Below, piece by piece: positions 24,129-33,100 of a DNA stretch of 64,000 nt (position 1 is its first letter; each line of letters begins with the position of its first letter). The translations under genes and the position numbers were made by a program. Location of the stretch: positions 124,001 through 188,000 of the forward strand of contig NZ_JALOCH010000003.1 of NCBI RefSeq assembly GCF_023227875.1, in the 5' to 3' direction. The DNA is from Methanoregula sp. (GTDB lineage Archaea; Halobacteriota; Methanomicrobia; Methanomicrobiales; Methanospirillaceae). The notes beneath the pieces are model-generated. The model saw only the letters and a list, made by a program, of their open reading frames with translations, was not told where the DNA came from and ran no database searches.

Positions 24129-26258
24129 ATGAGCCTCCCGCGATCCCCGTTGCTAAAACTCAATGTCAGGACAAAAATCCTGGTCATGTTCCTGGCACTC
24201 GCCCTGATCTCCCTCATGATTACGGGATACGTGGCGCTGTTCACGATCGCGGATGTCGCACGGTCGGCCGAGTCCAGCAGTATCAACCTGGGGCGGGAGG
24301 CGATCGATGTGACGACGACCGCCCTCTTGGAATCGGCAGAGGACCACCTTGTCCAGATCGCATCGGATCAGGCAGAGATCGCGAATGTCCTGTTCGAGGA
24401 CACGGATACCGAGCTTGAGATCATCGCGGTACAGGCCGCCACCCTGCAGAAGAATCCCCCCCTCCAGCCTGTAATCTCTTCCTACGGCGGGGACGATTCC
24501 CCGGCAGATCCCTTCTCCGCAGTCCTGTACCGGCTGGTACCTGGGATTTCGCTCCCCCTGGATTCAGAGGAATTCAGGAGGTCCGCCGGGATGGATGACC
24601 TCCTCAGGGGCACCTTTGTCGCGGATGCCAACCTGACCTCAGTTTATCTTGCTACGGACTCCGGTATCCTGCGTACGTACCCTTGGCGGAACCTGACGGA
24701 TGATACCTATGATCCCCGCGAACGGGACTGGTTCACCGGGGCGAAGAAGACTCCCGATGTGTACTGGACCGAACCGTACCCGGACGCCGCCGAGCACGGG
24801 CTTGTCGTGACCTCGTCCAAAGCCGTTGCAACTCCTGACGGCACATGGGTCATCGCGTCTGATGTGACAGTTGATGTGATCAACTCTGCATTCCTGAATA
24901 CGTCTATCCCAAGCAACGGGTATGCTGTCCTCCTTGCCAGCGACGGGGATATCGTCAGCCGCCCGGGCCTGTCGGTCGGTAATCTCTCCTGGGACCAGCC
25001 GTTCTCCCAGGAAAATATCTTTGAAAGCAGCAATCCTGCCCTTATTTCCCTCGGGAAGAACATGACCACCGGAAAGACCGGTGTCGAGAGAGTGTGGTTT
25101 GGCAAACGGGAGGCCTTTGTCGCCTATGCCCCGGTCAGATCCATGAACTGGAGCTTTGCCGTCTCGATGCCCGTGGACGAGGTGACCGCACCGGTAGACG
25201 CGACCCGGGCGAAGATCGCGAGATCAACGGTGGAGGCCGGGCAGAGCATCGACCAGCGGACCGGGCAGATTGCCGTCCTGTTCTCCGCCCTCTTCTGCAT
25301 CATCCTTGCCATTGTCATCGCCCTGGCCATCTACCTGTCGCGGATCATCACACAACCGGTGGACGCCCTCAAGAAAGCGGCCCTCGCGCTTGGCCACGGC
25401 GATCTCACGCACCGGGTCACCCTCAGCACCGGCGATGAATTCGAGGACCTGGCACACTCGTTCAACCACATGGCCGCGGACCTCCGGCAGAATATCGATG
25501 ACCTCCAGCGCACGAACGTCGAGAAGGAGCGTTACCAGAGAGAGATGGAGATCGCAAAGGAGATCCAGGTGACGATCCTCCCGGAATCCGTGCCGGTGAT
25601 TCCCGGGTTTGAGATTGGAGCGACCACCATCCCGGCCATGGAGATCGGTGGTGACCTGTATGATTTTATTCCCGTAACCGGGGACCGCTGGGGATTTGTG
25701 ATCGCCGATGTGTCCGGGAAAGGCGTGAGTGCTGCACTGTACATGGCGCTCTGCCGGACCCTGATCCGCGTGTGCGGCACCGAACAGGACAATCCCCAGG
25801 TCGTGATCCAGAAGGCGAACCGGCTCATCTACGAAGACGGCAGGTCGAGCATGTTCATCACCGTGTTTTACGGTGTCCTCGACCCGCAGAAGATGACCCT
25901 GTCGTACGTGAATGCCGGCCACAATCCCCCGCTGCTGGTACGGGGCGACCCCCCTAAAGCTGAGATTCTCGAAAACCATGGGATTGCCCTCGGGGTGGTG
26001 GACGATGTCAGTATCCCGGTATCATCCATATCAGTTGAACGGGGTGACCTCATTATCCTCTATACGGATGGTGTCACCGAAGCGTTTAATGAGCGGGATG
26101 AATATTTCGGCGAGGAACGGCTGGTGGCATCCGTGTGCAGGAACACGTCCCTCCCCGTGCAGGAGATTATGGCCGCCCTCCTCGAGGATATCAGGGACTT
26201 TTGCGGCACGGCACCACAATCGGACGACATCACCCTTATCCTGATCCGTGTGCGCTGA
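24129..26258 (+). CDS. Membrane sensor phosphatase: Cache, HAMP and SpoIIE/PP2C domains
   Basis: 709 residues. A membrane helix (17-38), an extracellular region of about 330 residues with Cache-like features (GILRTYPWRNLTD, YDPRERDWFTGAKK, WTEPYPD), a second helix (about 378-400), a HAMP domain (ITQPVDALKKAALALGHGDL), a short coiled coil, and a C-terminal PP2C/SpoIIE serine phosphatase. The metal-binding residues are visible in EIGGDLYDF, IADVSGKGVSAALYM, LYTDGVTEA and SDDITLILI. It probably senses a small molecule outside the cell and dephosphorylates a STAS protein; the STAS gene at 39571 is an obvious candidate partner. The ATG at 24129 is preceded by a poor ribosome site. Confidence 0.92.
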   Translation: MSLPRSPLLKLNVRTKILVMFLALALISLMITGYVALFTIADVARSAESSSINLGREAIDVTTTALLESAEDHLVQIASDQAEIANVLFEDTDTELEIIAVQAATLQKNPPLQPVISSYGGDDSPADPFSAVLYRLVPGISLPLDSEEFRRSAGMDDLLRGTFVADANLTSVYLATDSGILRTYPWRNLTDDTYDPRERDWFTGAKKTPDVYWTEPYPDAAEHGLVVTSSKAVATPDGTWVIASDVTVDVINSAFLNTSIPSNGYAVLLASDGDIVSRPGLSVGNLSWDQPFSQENIFESSNPALISLGKNMTTGKTGVERVWFGKREAFVAYAPVRSMNWSFAVSMPVDEVTAPVDATRAKIARSTVEAGQSIDQRTGQIAVLFSALFCIILAIVIALAIYLSRIITQPVDALKKAALALGHGDLTHRVTLSTGDEFEDLAHSFNHMAADLRQNIDDLQRTNVEKERYQREMEIAKEIQVTILPESVPVIPGFEIGATTIPAMEIGGDLYDFIPVTGDRWGFVIADVSGKGVSAALYMALCRTLIRVCGTEQDNPQVVIQKANRLIYEDGRSSMFITVFYGVLDPQKMTLSYVNAGHNPPLLVRGDPPKAEILENHGIALGVVDDVSIPVSSISVERGDLIILYTDGVTEAFNERDEYFGEERLVASVCRNTSLPVQEIMAALLEDIRDFCGTAPQSDDITLILIRVR

Positions 26259-26320
26259 ACGACTCGTGGTATTCAGTTTACAGCCGCTTTGTACTTCATC
26301 CCGCACAGGAGTCCGGGGGG

Positions 26321-26920
26321 TTATTCTGAATGAGCAGATCCGGTCTTCTTTTCTGTAAACGGGTATTCCCTGTCGGAATGGGACAGGTTGCTGTCAGGGA
26401 AACGTGCCCCCTTGAATTCCTTGATACACTCCGGCAAAGGTCCGCCATCCCCGGATAAATTGTCATCCAGCATCGTGATGAGCGCCTCAATCCCCGGGAT
26501 GTCGTAATCTCCTTTAAGTTCCCTGCATAATTCCCCGATAAGATCCCGCCGGGAGATATCGCAGGCATCATCCGGTTTGATCTGGCCAAGATACACATGG
26601 CAGACTGCTGCGTGGTACCGGTGGGTGAACGTCTGGAGATCGCTGAACAACCGGTCGCGGAATTCCTTCCCTTTCTCTTTATTGAAGGTGTCCAGTCTCT
26701 GCGTGATCCGGTGGTATTCCTTAACGAGTGCCGCATAGTCGGATTCACTTCCCTCAAATGAGTCGAGCTGAGTCAGGACCAAGCACTTCTCAAAATAGGG
26801 TGCGCTGGCAAACCCCGGGCCGGGATCCCCCGGCTCGCTGAAATGCTCGGCTGTATCATCGATCGATCGTTCGAATTTCTGCAGGTTGTGCCGTATATAA
26901 TCGGTAGCAGCGGGAGTCAT
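26321..26920 (-). CDS. Hypothetical protein
   Basis: 199 residues, soluble and helix-rich (KEYHRITQRLDTFNKEKGKEF), no motif that I recognise. The centre has HRYHAAVCHVYLGQIKPDDACD and GIEALITMLDDNL. The ATG at 26920 follows AAGGAT by six bases; a TTG two codons upstream is less likely. It is convergent with the phosphatase gene and divergent from the CDF transporter. Confidence 0.65.
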   Translation of the reverse strand: MTPAATDYIRHNLQKFERSIDDTAEHFSEPGDPGPGFASAPYFEKCLVLTQLDSFEGSESDYAALVKEYHRITQRLDTFNKEKGKEFRDRLFSDLQTFTHRYHAAVCHVYLGQIKPDDACDISRRDLIGELCRELKGDYDIPGIEALITMLDDNLSGDGGPLPECIKEFKGARFPDSNLSHSDREYPFTEKKTGSAHSE

Positions 26921-27099
26921 GGGCAATCCTTGGGATTGGGAGTGATGGAAACGGGATGATGGTGGTGAATGAGATTGCAGTAAAACATGTGGGTTTTTTC
27001 CCTTAAATCTGTTCCAGTCTCATTGTGCGTGATACGGCCCGGCGGGGTCATGCACGCCGGTCTTTATCTGGAAACAGAGAGCATTGATCTATACAAATC

Positions 27100-28065
27100 A
27101 TGTCCCATGCATGTGCAACAGATGAGTCGGACGGAGGATCCTTCGCCACAAAACAGCGGACCGTCCTTGTCAGCCTGATTGTGGATTTTGTCCTCTGGAT
27201 CCCGGACATCATCGCCGCCATGCTCTCCGGATCGATTGTCCTGTTCGCGGATGCACTGAAGTGTGCCAATGAAATTCTTGCCACGTTCTTTGCTTATCTT
27301 ACCCTCTGCAAGATGGCAAAAGGAGGGGCCGGGTCATATGATTACGGCCTCGGAAAATTCGAGACCATCACGTCCATCGTCACCGGCGCCGTGATGTTTG
27401 TCTCGCTTGCCCTCGTCTTCTTTGTCGCGGTCTACCGGATCGTCATTCCGGCAGAGCTTGTTCACGAAGGGGCCTATCTGGGTATCGTGCTGATGATCAT
27501 CGGTGTCTGCATGAACAGCTGGCTCTGGAGGAAGAATTACCGGCTGTTCCAGAAAGAGCCGTCGCCGATCATCGACTCCCAGTGGCGCCTCTTCCGCACC
27601 AAGGCATTCTCGGATTTCTCGGTTCTTGTGTCCCTGATCGCGACCCTGGCCTTCTCGCACTATGCCTGGTCCCTGTACATCGACCCGCTGGCGTCCTTTA
27701 TCATCGCCGGTTTCCTGCTCACGTCCGGGTACCGGGTCATCACGTCCTCCCTGCCGGACCTCCTCGACAAGACGCTGGACGAGGAACTCCAGATGGTGAT
27801 CGTCCGCCACCTAGCCGAATTCTTCGACGACTATACTGCACTCCACGGTGTCCGCTCGCGCCGTTCCGGCGCCAACGTTTATATCGAGATCTTCCTTGAA
27901 TTCGATGGCAACAGGAAAATGTCCGACGTGCAGGAGAGTATTAACCGGATCCGGGCATCTCTTGAGAAGAATATTCCCAAAAGTTCTGTCAGCATCGTGC
28001 CCACGGACGGGCTCGTGCCGGGCGGGACACCCTGCCCATCTCCTGCACCTGATCGCAAGTTGTGA
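27100..28065 (+). CDS. Cation diffusion facilitator family transporter
   Basis: 321 residues with about five to six membrane helices. The second helix carries the CDF pattern GSIVLFADALKCANEI, where D and N/H residues normally bind Zn, Fe or Mn; the fifth helix region has KAFSDFSVLVSL and YIDPLASFIIAGFLL with the paired Asp. A cytoplasmic ferredoxin-like domain follows (ALHGVRSRRSGANVYIEIFL). In typical CDFs the first motif is HxxxD in helix II; here FADALK keeps the Asp. The metal is not certain. It is convergent with the fused agmatine gene, 30 bases apart. Confidence 0.88.
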   Translation: MSHACATDESDGGSFATKQRTVLVSLIVDFVLWIPDIIAAMLSGSIVLFADALKCANEILATFFAYLTLCKMAKGGAGSYDYGLGKFETITSIVTGAVMFVSLALVFFVAVYRIVIPAELVHEGAYLGIVLMIIGVCMNSWLWRKNYRLFQKEPSPIIDSQWRLFRTKAFSDFSVLVSLIATLAFSHYAWSLYIDPLASFIIAGFLLTSGYRVITSSLPDLLDKTLDEELQMVIVRHLAEFFDDYTALHGVRSRRSGANVYIEIFLEFDGNRKMSDVQESINRIRASLEKNIPKSSVSIVPTDGLVPGGTPCPSPAPDRKL

Positions 28066-28094
28066 TCGGTCCCTTTTTCTGTGATGGCCCCGGT

Positions 28095-30047
28095 CTATTT
28101 TTTTGGCTGCTGCTGGGTGGCGCAATGGAATGTGCCGGAACCCTCGACCATCGCCCGGGCATTGATCCCGATGACGGTCCGGTTGGGGAAGAGTCCTTCC
28201 AGGATCTTCAATGCCACGGCATCGTTCGGGTCATTGAAGACCGGGACGATCACGACTGTATTCCCGATATAAAAATTCGTGTAACTTGCCGGGTAGCGCT
28301 GCTCTTCGTCCTCGACTTTCCCCGGCATCGGCAACTTCACAACGGTGAGGGGCCGGCCGTCCTGGTCGCGTGACTGGCAGAGGATCTCGTAATTCTCACT
28401 GAGTGCGGAATAATTGGCGTCCGTCGTATCGGTCTCAACGGCACATACCACGGTTGACGGGCCGACGAAACGTGCAATGTCATCGATATGCCCGTCCGTA
28501 TCGTCCCCGGCAATCCCCTTGTTGAGCCAGATGATCTTCTCGATACCGAGATATTCGCAGAGCAGGTCTTCGATCTGCTCCTGCGACAGAGAGGGGTTGC
28601 GGTTGGGATTGAGGAGGCAGGCACGGGTTGTCAGCACGGTCCCCCTGCCGTTCGTATCGATCGATCCCCCCTCAAGGACGATACCGGGTTCGAAGATCGG
28701 CAGGATGAGCCGCCGGTTCATCACACGGGGAATCTTCCCGTCCCGGAGCTGGTCGTCATACTTGCCTCCCCAGGCATTGAACTCCCAGCGCACCATTGCG
28801 ATCTTCTCGAGTGCACGGCTGACAACAAATGTCGGGCCATAGTCGCGGATCCAGACATCGGAGTAATCGCTGGTGTGGAGGATTACCCGTTCGAGGTCGA
28901 CACCCATCTCCCGCAGTTTTGCCCTCACTTTCCGGTGAATGATGGCTGTCGGGACAAAGACTTCCACGCGTTCCGAGATATGGACATGGGCGATGAACTC
29001 AAAGTATGCCCGCTCCACGGCAGGGATGTCCGGGAATGTCCGGGGGTTATGGGGCCACGCGATCCAGACCGCCTCGTGGGGTTCCCATTCGGCCGGCATA
29101 TGGAACCCCCGGTTCCTTGGGGTATCCCCGGGACGCAGGGCGGGGAATGCGCCATCGTCGCCCGGGAATGGCACAGTGATCCGGCCATAGGTCTCCGGGC
29201 GCCGGTTACGGAAGAACCCCCAGGAATCCTGCACGTCGACGTTCATGGACAGGTCGACCGGGACAACCAGGTTCTCCTCGCCATCGCCCGCCCGTGCCAG
29301 GATCTTCCCGAACGCATCAGCGATAAACGAACCCCCGAAGAACCGGGTCTCTCCCTCAGTCCCGACCCGGTTCACCGCAGCGATATGGACACTGTTTGCG
29401 ATCGCGTGGCTCCTCTGTACCAGTTCCCATGCGTCCTGCCAGTTGCCTTCCGCAGGTTCGTCCGGTCCCGGGTGCCCGATAGCCGTCGGGTAAAAGATGA
29501 TCTCCGCCCCTTCCAGTGCCACACACCGGGCCGCCTCCGGGAACCACTGGTCAAAACATATCAGGACAGCAATGCATCCGTACCGCGTGGAGAAAACCCG
29601 GTAGGTATCGCCGGGATAGAAATACCCCTTCTCATAAAAGCCCGGGTCCTGGGGAATGTGGACTTTCCGGTACGGCTCCGAGAGGCTCCCGTCCGCATCG
29701 ATGACCACGGCTGCATTGCAGAACCTCCCGTCAGTGGTTTTTTCAAAGACCGGGACAATGATGACAACCTGGTATTCACGGGCGATTGCAGCAAACAGGC
29801 AGGTCGACGTTCCGGGAATGCTCTCGGCAAACGACAATGCGTCCGTGCCGGGGTGTTGCGGGAAATACCGGGTCGCGTAGAGCTCGGGGAGGCAGATGAT
29901 CTTCGCACCGTTTTGTGCGGCTTCCACTACCCTGCGGCGTGCCTTTTCGGTATTTTCATCCGTATCGGGACTCATCGCCATCTGGATGAGCCCGACGGTC
30001 ACTCCCCCCACTTCTCCACTCCTCGTGGCATACGGTTTTTTCTTCAT
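28095..30047 (-). CDS. Fused N-carbamoylputrescine amidase and agmatine deiminase
   Basis: 650 residues made of two complete enzymes. Residues 1-300 are a nitrilase-type amidase with triad E55 (CLPEL), K128 (YRKVH) and C164 (VLICFDQWFP), and are AguB-like (KVHIPQDPGFYEKGYF). From about residue 314 (GFHMPAEWEPHEAVWIAWPH) to the end lies agmatine deiminase (AguA), with DDTDGHIDDIARF and the catalytic C642 in GSGTFHCATQQQP. AguA turns agmatine into N-carbamoylputrescine and ammonia; AguB turns that into putrescine, CO2 and ammonia. The fusion is in reverse pathway order, N-terminal domain acting second. One frame, no stop, so it is not an assembly of adjacent genes. It supplies putrescine; agmatine would come from arginine decarboxylase encoded elsewhere. 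Confidence 0.93.
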   Translation of the reverse strand: MKKKPYATRSGEVGGVTVGLIQMAMSPDTDENTEKARRRVVEAAQNGAKIICLPELYATRYFPQHPGTDALSFAESIPGTSTCLFAAIAREYQVVIIVPVFEKTTDGRFCNAAVVIDADGSLSEPYRKVHIPQDPGFYEKGYFYPGDTYRVFSTRYGCIAVLICFDQWFPEAARCVALEGAEIIFYPTAIGHPGPDEPAEGNWQDAWELVQRSHAIANSVHIAAVNRVGTEGETRFFGGSFIADAFGKILARAGDGEENLVVPVDLSMNVDVQDSWGFFRNRRPETYGRITVPFPGDDGAFPALRPGDTPRNRGFHMPAEWEPHEAVWIAWPHNPRTFPDIPAVERAYFEFIAHVHISERVEVFVPTAIIHRKVRAKLREMGVDLERVILHTSDYSDVWIRDYGPTFVVSRALEKIAMVRWEFNAWGGKYDDQLRDGKIPRVMNRRLILPIFEPGIVLEGGSIDTNGRGTVLTTRACLLNPNRNPSLSQEQIEDLLCEYLGIEKIIWLNKGIAGDDTDGHIDDIARFVGPSTVVCAVETDTTDANYSALSENYEILCQSRDQDGRPLTVVKLPMPGKVEDEEQRYPASYTNFYIGNTVVIVPVFNDPNDAVALKILEGLFPNRTVIGINARAMVEGSGTFHCATQQQPKK

Positions 30048-30175
30048 GGGATATCAGGATATCCATATCGTATCATGATGTACTGCTACGAACAGTGGAT
30101 GATATTATTCGTGAATAGGAAATTACAGTCACATTAATTAGCGTCAATGATAAAAACCAATAACAAAGGGGCTGC

Positions 30176-30622
30176 ATGAAGAAGAATACGTTCTATCTCA
30201 TGGCCGGGTGCATTGCACTCGTCCTGCTTGCGGTTTTCTGGTATTCAGTTGAGGTCCACAATCCCCTGTTCATCGAGATCGCCTTCGTTGTCGGGATTGT
30301 GGGTGCATACCTGGCCAGGAAACGGGTGACCGATCTCATCGAAGATGAGCGGAGCGCAAAGATCACCGAACAGGCCGTGCTCCGGACGTTCCAGGTCTTC
30401 TGGGTCGGGTTCTGTGCGATCTCGATCGGGGCGGTCATGCAGATCCTGTATGTCCCGCAATTCCCCAGGGAAATTTTTTTCACACGACCGCCTGAAATCC
30501 TCTCCCCCCGTATGATGGGGTATTTCCAGCTGGGGCTCCTCTGCCTGACAATCTTCCTGTATGTCGGGTTCAGGATGTACTATGCCCGCAAATATGGGGA
30601 ATGGGAGACCGATGAAGAATAA
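30176..30622 (+). CDS. DUF2178 family membrane protein
   Basis: 148 residues with four membrane helices in two pairs. The loop after helix 2 reads ARKRVTDLIEDERSAKITEQA, the hallmark of DUF2178. The protein overlaps the start of a small HTH regulator gene (stop at 30622, start at 30612). This pairing of a DUF2178-type membrane protein with a YozG-like Cro/CI regulator is common in archaea and firmicutes, and suggests that the membrane protein modulates the regulator; function is not known. The ATG at 30176 follows AAAGGGG. Confidence 0.85.
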   Translation: MKKNTFYLMAGCIALVLLAVFWYSVEVHNPLFIEIAFVVGIVGAYLARKRVTDLIEDERSAKITEQAVLRTFQVFWVGFCAISIGAVMQILYVPQFPREIFFTRPPEILSPRMMGYFQLGLLCLTIFLYVGFRMYYARKYGEWETDEE

Positions 30623-30830
30623 GATCAAGGTATTCCGGGCAATGTACGATCTCACCCAGGAGGACCTTGCACAGGCAATCGGTGTCACGCGGCAGACCAT
30701 CCTTGCCATCGAGAAGGGGAAGTATGTCCCCTCGCTCGAGCTCGCCTTCCGTATTGCACGGTATTTCAAGGTGAATATTGAAGAGGTGTTCACCTACGAC
30801 GCGGAAGCACGTACCGTTGACGAGAGGTAA
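30612..30830 (+). CDS. Xre/Cro-type helix-turn-helix regulator
   Basis: 72 residues: MKNKIKVFRAMYDLTQEDLAQAIGVTRQTILAIEKG is a clear Xre HTH with the YozG-like continuation YVPSLELAFRIARYF and a short tail. It binds DNA as a dimer. I chose the ATG at 30612 because GGGAG lies just before it and because the family starts here; the frame is open further upstream inside the membrane-protein gene. The overlap of eleven bases with DUF2178 means coupled translation. Confidence 0.9.
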   Translation: MKNKIKVFRAMYDLTQEDLAQAIGVTRQTILAIEKGKYVPSLELAFRIARYFKVNIEEVFTYDAEARTVDER

Positions 30831-31093
30831 TTGCGGCATCCGTGGCCCCCGTAAACAGATTTTTTACATTTTTCCTTTTCCCTTTTCACTCATGGTAGTG
30901 CGCGGCAGCGTGAAGTCAGTGTCTTTCACCCGCCTGTAGCGACGGTATAATCAGCATCGGATTACCTGCGCAATGAGAAGGTATAATATACAAAATGTTA
31001 AACATAATTAACAATTTGTGAAAAACATACGTTGCGGTCCTTTACTATGACCATGGTGTGTTGCACAACGAAAATTCCATCAAGTGAGGATAT
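30831..31093 (+). promoter_or_regulatory. Promoter region of the ABC exporter operon
   Basis: AT-rich, no gene. A TATA-like GGTATAATATAC lies near 30979-30990, followed by GTTAAACATAATTAAC (an imperfect inverted repeat) near 31000. The leader to the ATG at 31094 would be about 80 bases, ending in AGTGAGG before the start. Confidence 0.45.
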
Positions 31094-32392
31094 ATGAAGA
31101 GATTATCAGTTTTTCTGGGGATTGTACTCCTCATCATGAGTATCGTATCCGTGAGCGCGGCAGGCAATACCATCACTGCCACTTCGCAGACCGAGGCCGC
31201 AGCGCTCGTGTATGTGTCCGGTTATGAAATGGAACCCGGTGTTTTCTACCCGTACGAGTCCGGGACGATCACCGTGCATGTCACGAATGCTGCCAATGCA
31301 TCGGTGATGATATCCCAGCCGGATCTCATCAGCCCGAACCTCCACGTGAGCAACAAGGACACGTTTGCCACGTCAACGAACCTCGGCCCGGGCGCAACCG
31401 TTGATTATACCTTCCTTGTCACGGCTGACTGCAGCGACGGGACCTATTTCCCGCTGTTTACCGTGTCATCGAATGTTCCCGGGTCAAACGCGATCCATTC
31501 CGTCCTGACCCTTAAGGTGGATTCAACCGATGCCCGGGTCACCATCTCTCAAAAACCTGACAATTTCGCCATCTCGAAAACGGACACCGTGAATGTCAGT
31601 GTCATCAACCCGAGGGATGACGAGATCATCAATGTTATTGTCATGGCATCAGGCACGGGTGCAGAGATATCCCCCTGGGAACAGTATATCGGGACTATTG
31701 CTGCCAACAGCAAGGCTGAAACCACATTCCAGATCACACCAGAGACCCCTGAAGATGTAGTGTTCAATGTCACATTCGACAACGGGGACAACCACCGTAA
31801 GACCAGTGTGGTCCTCCCCTTGAACATCGGCGATGACAAGACCGGGGCGGAGATCGTGGTCAACAACATCGAAAGCTCCGGTTCCGGCATGACACAGACC
31901 CTGAAAGGGGATGTGACCAACAACGGACTGACCGATGCGAAGTCGGTCCTTGTCACGGTGGGGGGAGCGGCAACACCAGTCAACCCGAACCCCGTGTACG
32001 CAATCGGTAACCTTGAACCGGATGACTTCTCCAGTTTTGAAGTGACCTATACCATGACCGGCAACGGGGCAGTCCCGTTGATTGTCGATTATAAGGATGC
32101 CGACGGGAACTCATTCAGAGAGACCTTCAGCATTGCCGCTTCCAACAGTTCGGCAATGCCCGGCTCATCAGCAATGAACAGCGCACCTGCCGGAGCATCC
32201 AGCCAGCGTCGCGGAATGTTCGGATCGTTCGGGTCCGGTTTCAGCCAGATCCCGGTGACCGAGATCGTTGTCATTCTCATTGCCCTTGTCATCCTCATCT
32301 ACGCGTGGAGAAAGGGACTCTTGCGACGCCTGATGAACAAGTTCCGCAAGGACCCATTACCTGAAACGGATGACAGCGAAGAGCAGGAGTAA
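31094..32392 (+). CDS. Secreted CARDB-like protein of an ABC exporter operon
   Basis: 432 residues. Signal peptide 1-22 (ending VSVSAAG), then three or more beta-sandwich repeats of the CARDB/NEW3 kind: ESGTITVHVTNAAN, NVSVINPRDDEIINVIV, and LKGDVTNNGLTDAKSVLV. A Ser/Ala/Met-rich linker leads to a C-terminal membrane helix (TEIVVILIALVILIYAW) and a basic-then-acidic cytoplasmic tail. It is followed after 27 bases by a MacB-type ATPase and its permease. Together they look like a three-part envelope system in which this protein is the extracellular part. The cargo is unknown. Confidence 0.82.
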   Translation: MKRLSVFLGIVLLIMSIVSVSAAGNTITATSQTEAAALVYVSGYEMEPGVFYPYESGTITVHVTNAANASVMISQPDLISPNLHVSNKDTFATSTNLGPGATVDYTFLVTADCSDGTYFPLFTVSSNVPGSNAIHSVLTLKVDSTDARVTISQKPDNFAISKTDTVNVSVINPRDDEIINVIVMASGTGAEISPWEQYIGTIAANSKAETTFQITPETPEDVVFNVTFDNGDNHRKTSVVLPLNIGDDKTGAEIVVNNIESSGSGMTQTLKGDVTNNGLTDAKSVLVTVGGAATPVNPNPVYAIGNLEPDDFSSFEVTYTMTGNGAVPLIVDYKDADGNSFRETFSIAASNSSAMPGSSAMNSAPAGASSQRRGMFGSFGSGFSQIPVTEIVVILIALVILIYAWRKGLLRRLMNKFRKDPLPETDDSEEQE

Positions 32393-32419
32393 GGAACCGG
32401 TCTTACCGATGGCAGAACC

Positions 32420-33100
32420 ATGACAACCGTACCGGTCATTGAACTGGCCGATGTGAGCAAGATCTACCCGCTTCCCTCCGGCGACGTGCTGGCGCTCGAT
32501 CATCTCTCGATCAAAATCGAGCGGGGCGAGTTTGTCGCCATCATGGGACCGTCAGGTTCCGGGAAGTCCACCCTCCTCAACCAGATCGGAGGACTGGATG
32601 TCCCGACTTCCGGGACGCTGCGCATCACCGGCAAAAACATCAGGAAGATGTCCGATGACAAACTCACCGATCTCCGGCTCAACGCCATCGGCTATATCTT
32701 CCAGAAGTTCAACTTGATCCCGCTCCTCTCCGCGTACGAGAACGTGGAGTACCCCTACATCCTCAAGCACCGGTGCAATGATACCACAGGCCGGGTCAGC
32801 AGGCTCCTTGCCGATGTGGGGATCAACAAGCGCCTGGCCAAGCACAAACCGGCCGAACTCTCCGGGGGACAGCAGCAGCGGGTTGCCATTGCACGGGCGC
32901 TCGTCAACGACCCCGATATCCTCCTCTGCGACGAACCGACAGGCAACCTGGACACAAAGACGGGTGGCCAGATCATGGAGATGCTCAACGGCCTGCACGA
33001 CCAGGGCAGGACCGTCATCATCGTCACCCATGACCCGTCCGTGGGTGAACAGGCAGAACGGATCATCAGGATCCGGGACGGGAAGGTGGCAGACGCATGA
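32420..33100 (+). CDS. ABC transporter ATPase, LolD/MacB type
   Basis: 226 residues. Walker A GPSGSGKST at 43-51, Q-loop FQKFNLIPLL, signature LSGGQ at 147-151, Walker B ILLCDE ending at E172, and H-loop IVTHD. The sequence NQIGGLDVPTSGTL is typical of the LolD/FtsE/MacB subfamily, which works mechanically with FtsX-fold permeases rather than as an importer. The stop overlaps the permease start by four bases (ATGA), so they are coupled. The secreted CARDB-like protein precedes it. Confidence 0.93.
   Translation: MTTVPVIELADVSKIYPLPSGDVLALDHLSIKIERGEFVAIMGPSGSGKSTLLNQIGGLDVPTSGTLRITGKNIRKMSDDKLTDLRLNAIGYIFQKFNLIPLLSAYENVEYPYILKHRCNDTTGRVSRLLADVGINKRLAKHKPAELSGGQQQRVAIARALVNDPDILLCDEPTGNLDTKTGGQIMEMLNGLHDQGRTVIIVTHDPSVGEQAERIIRIRDGKVADA

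Noticed and set aside
25224..25979. 251-codon minus-strand frame inside the SpoIIE gene
   Set aside because: Shadow of the phosphatase; no recognisable domain.
28488..30137. 549-codon plus-strand open frame opposite the agmatine enzyme fusion
   Set aside because: Shadow of the real gene. The minus-strand product has two complete active sites.
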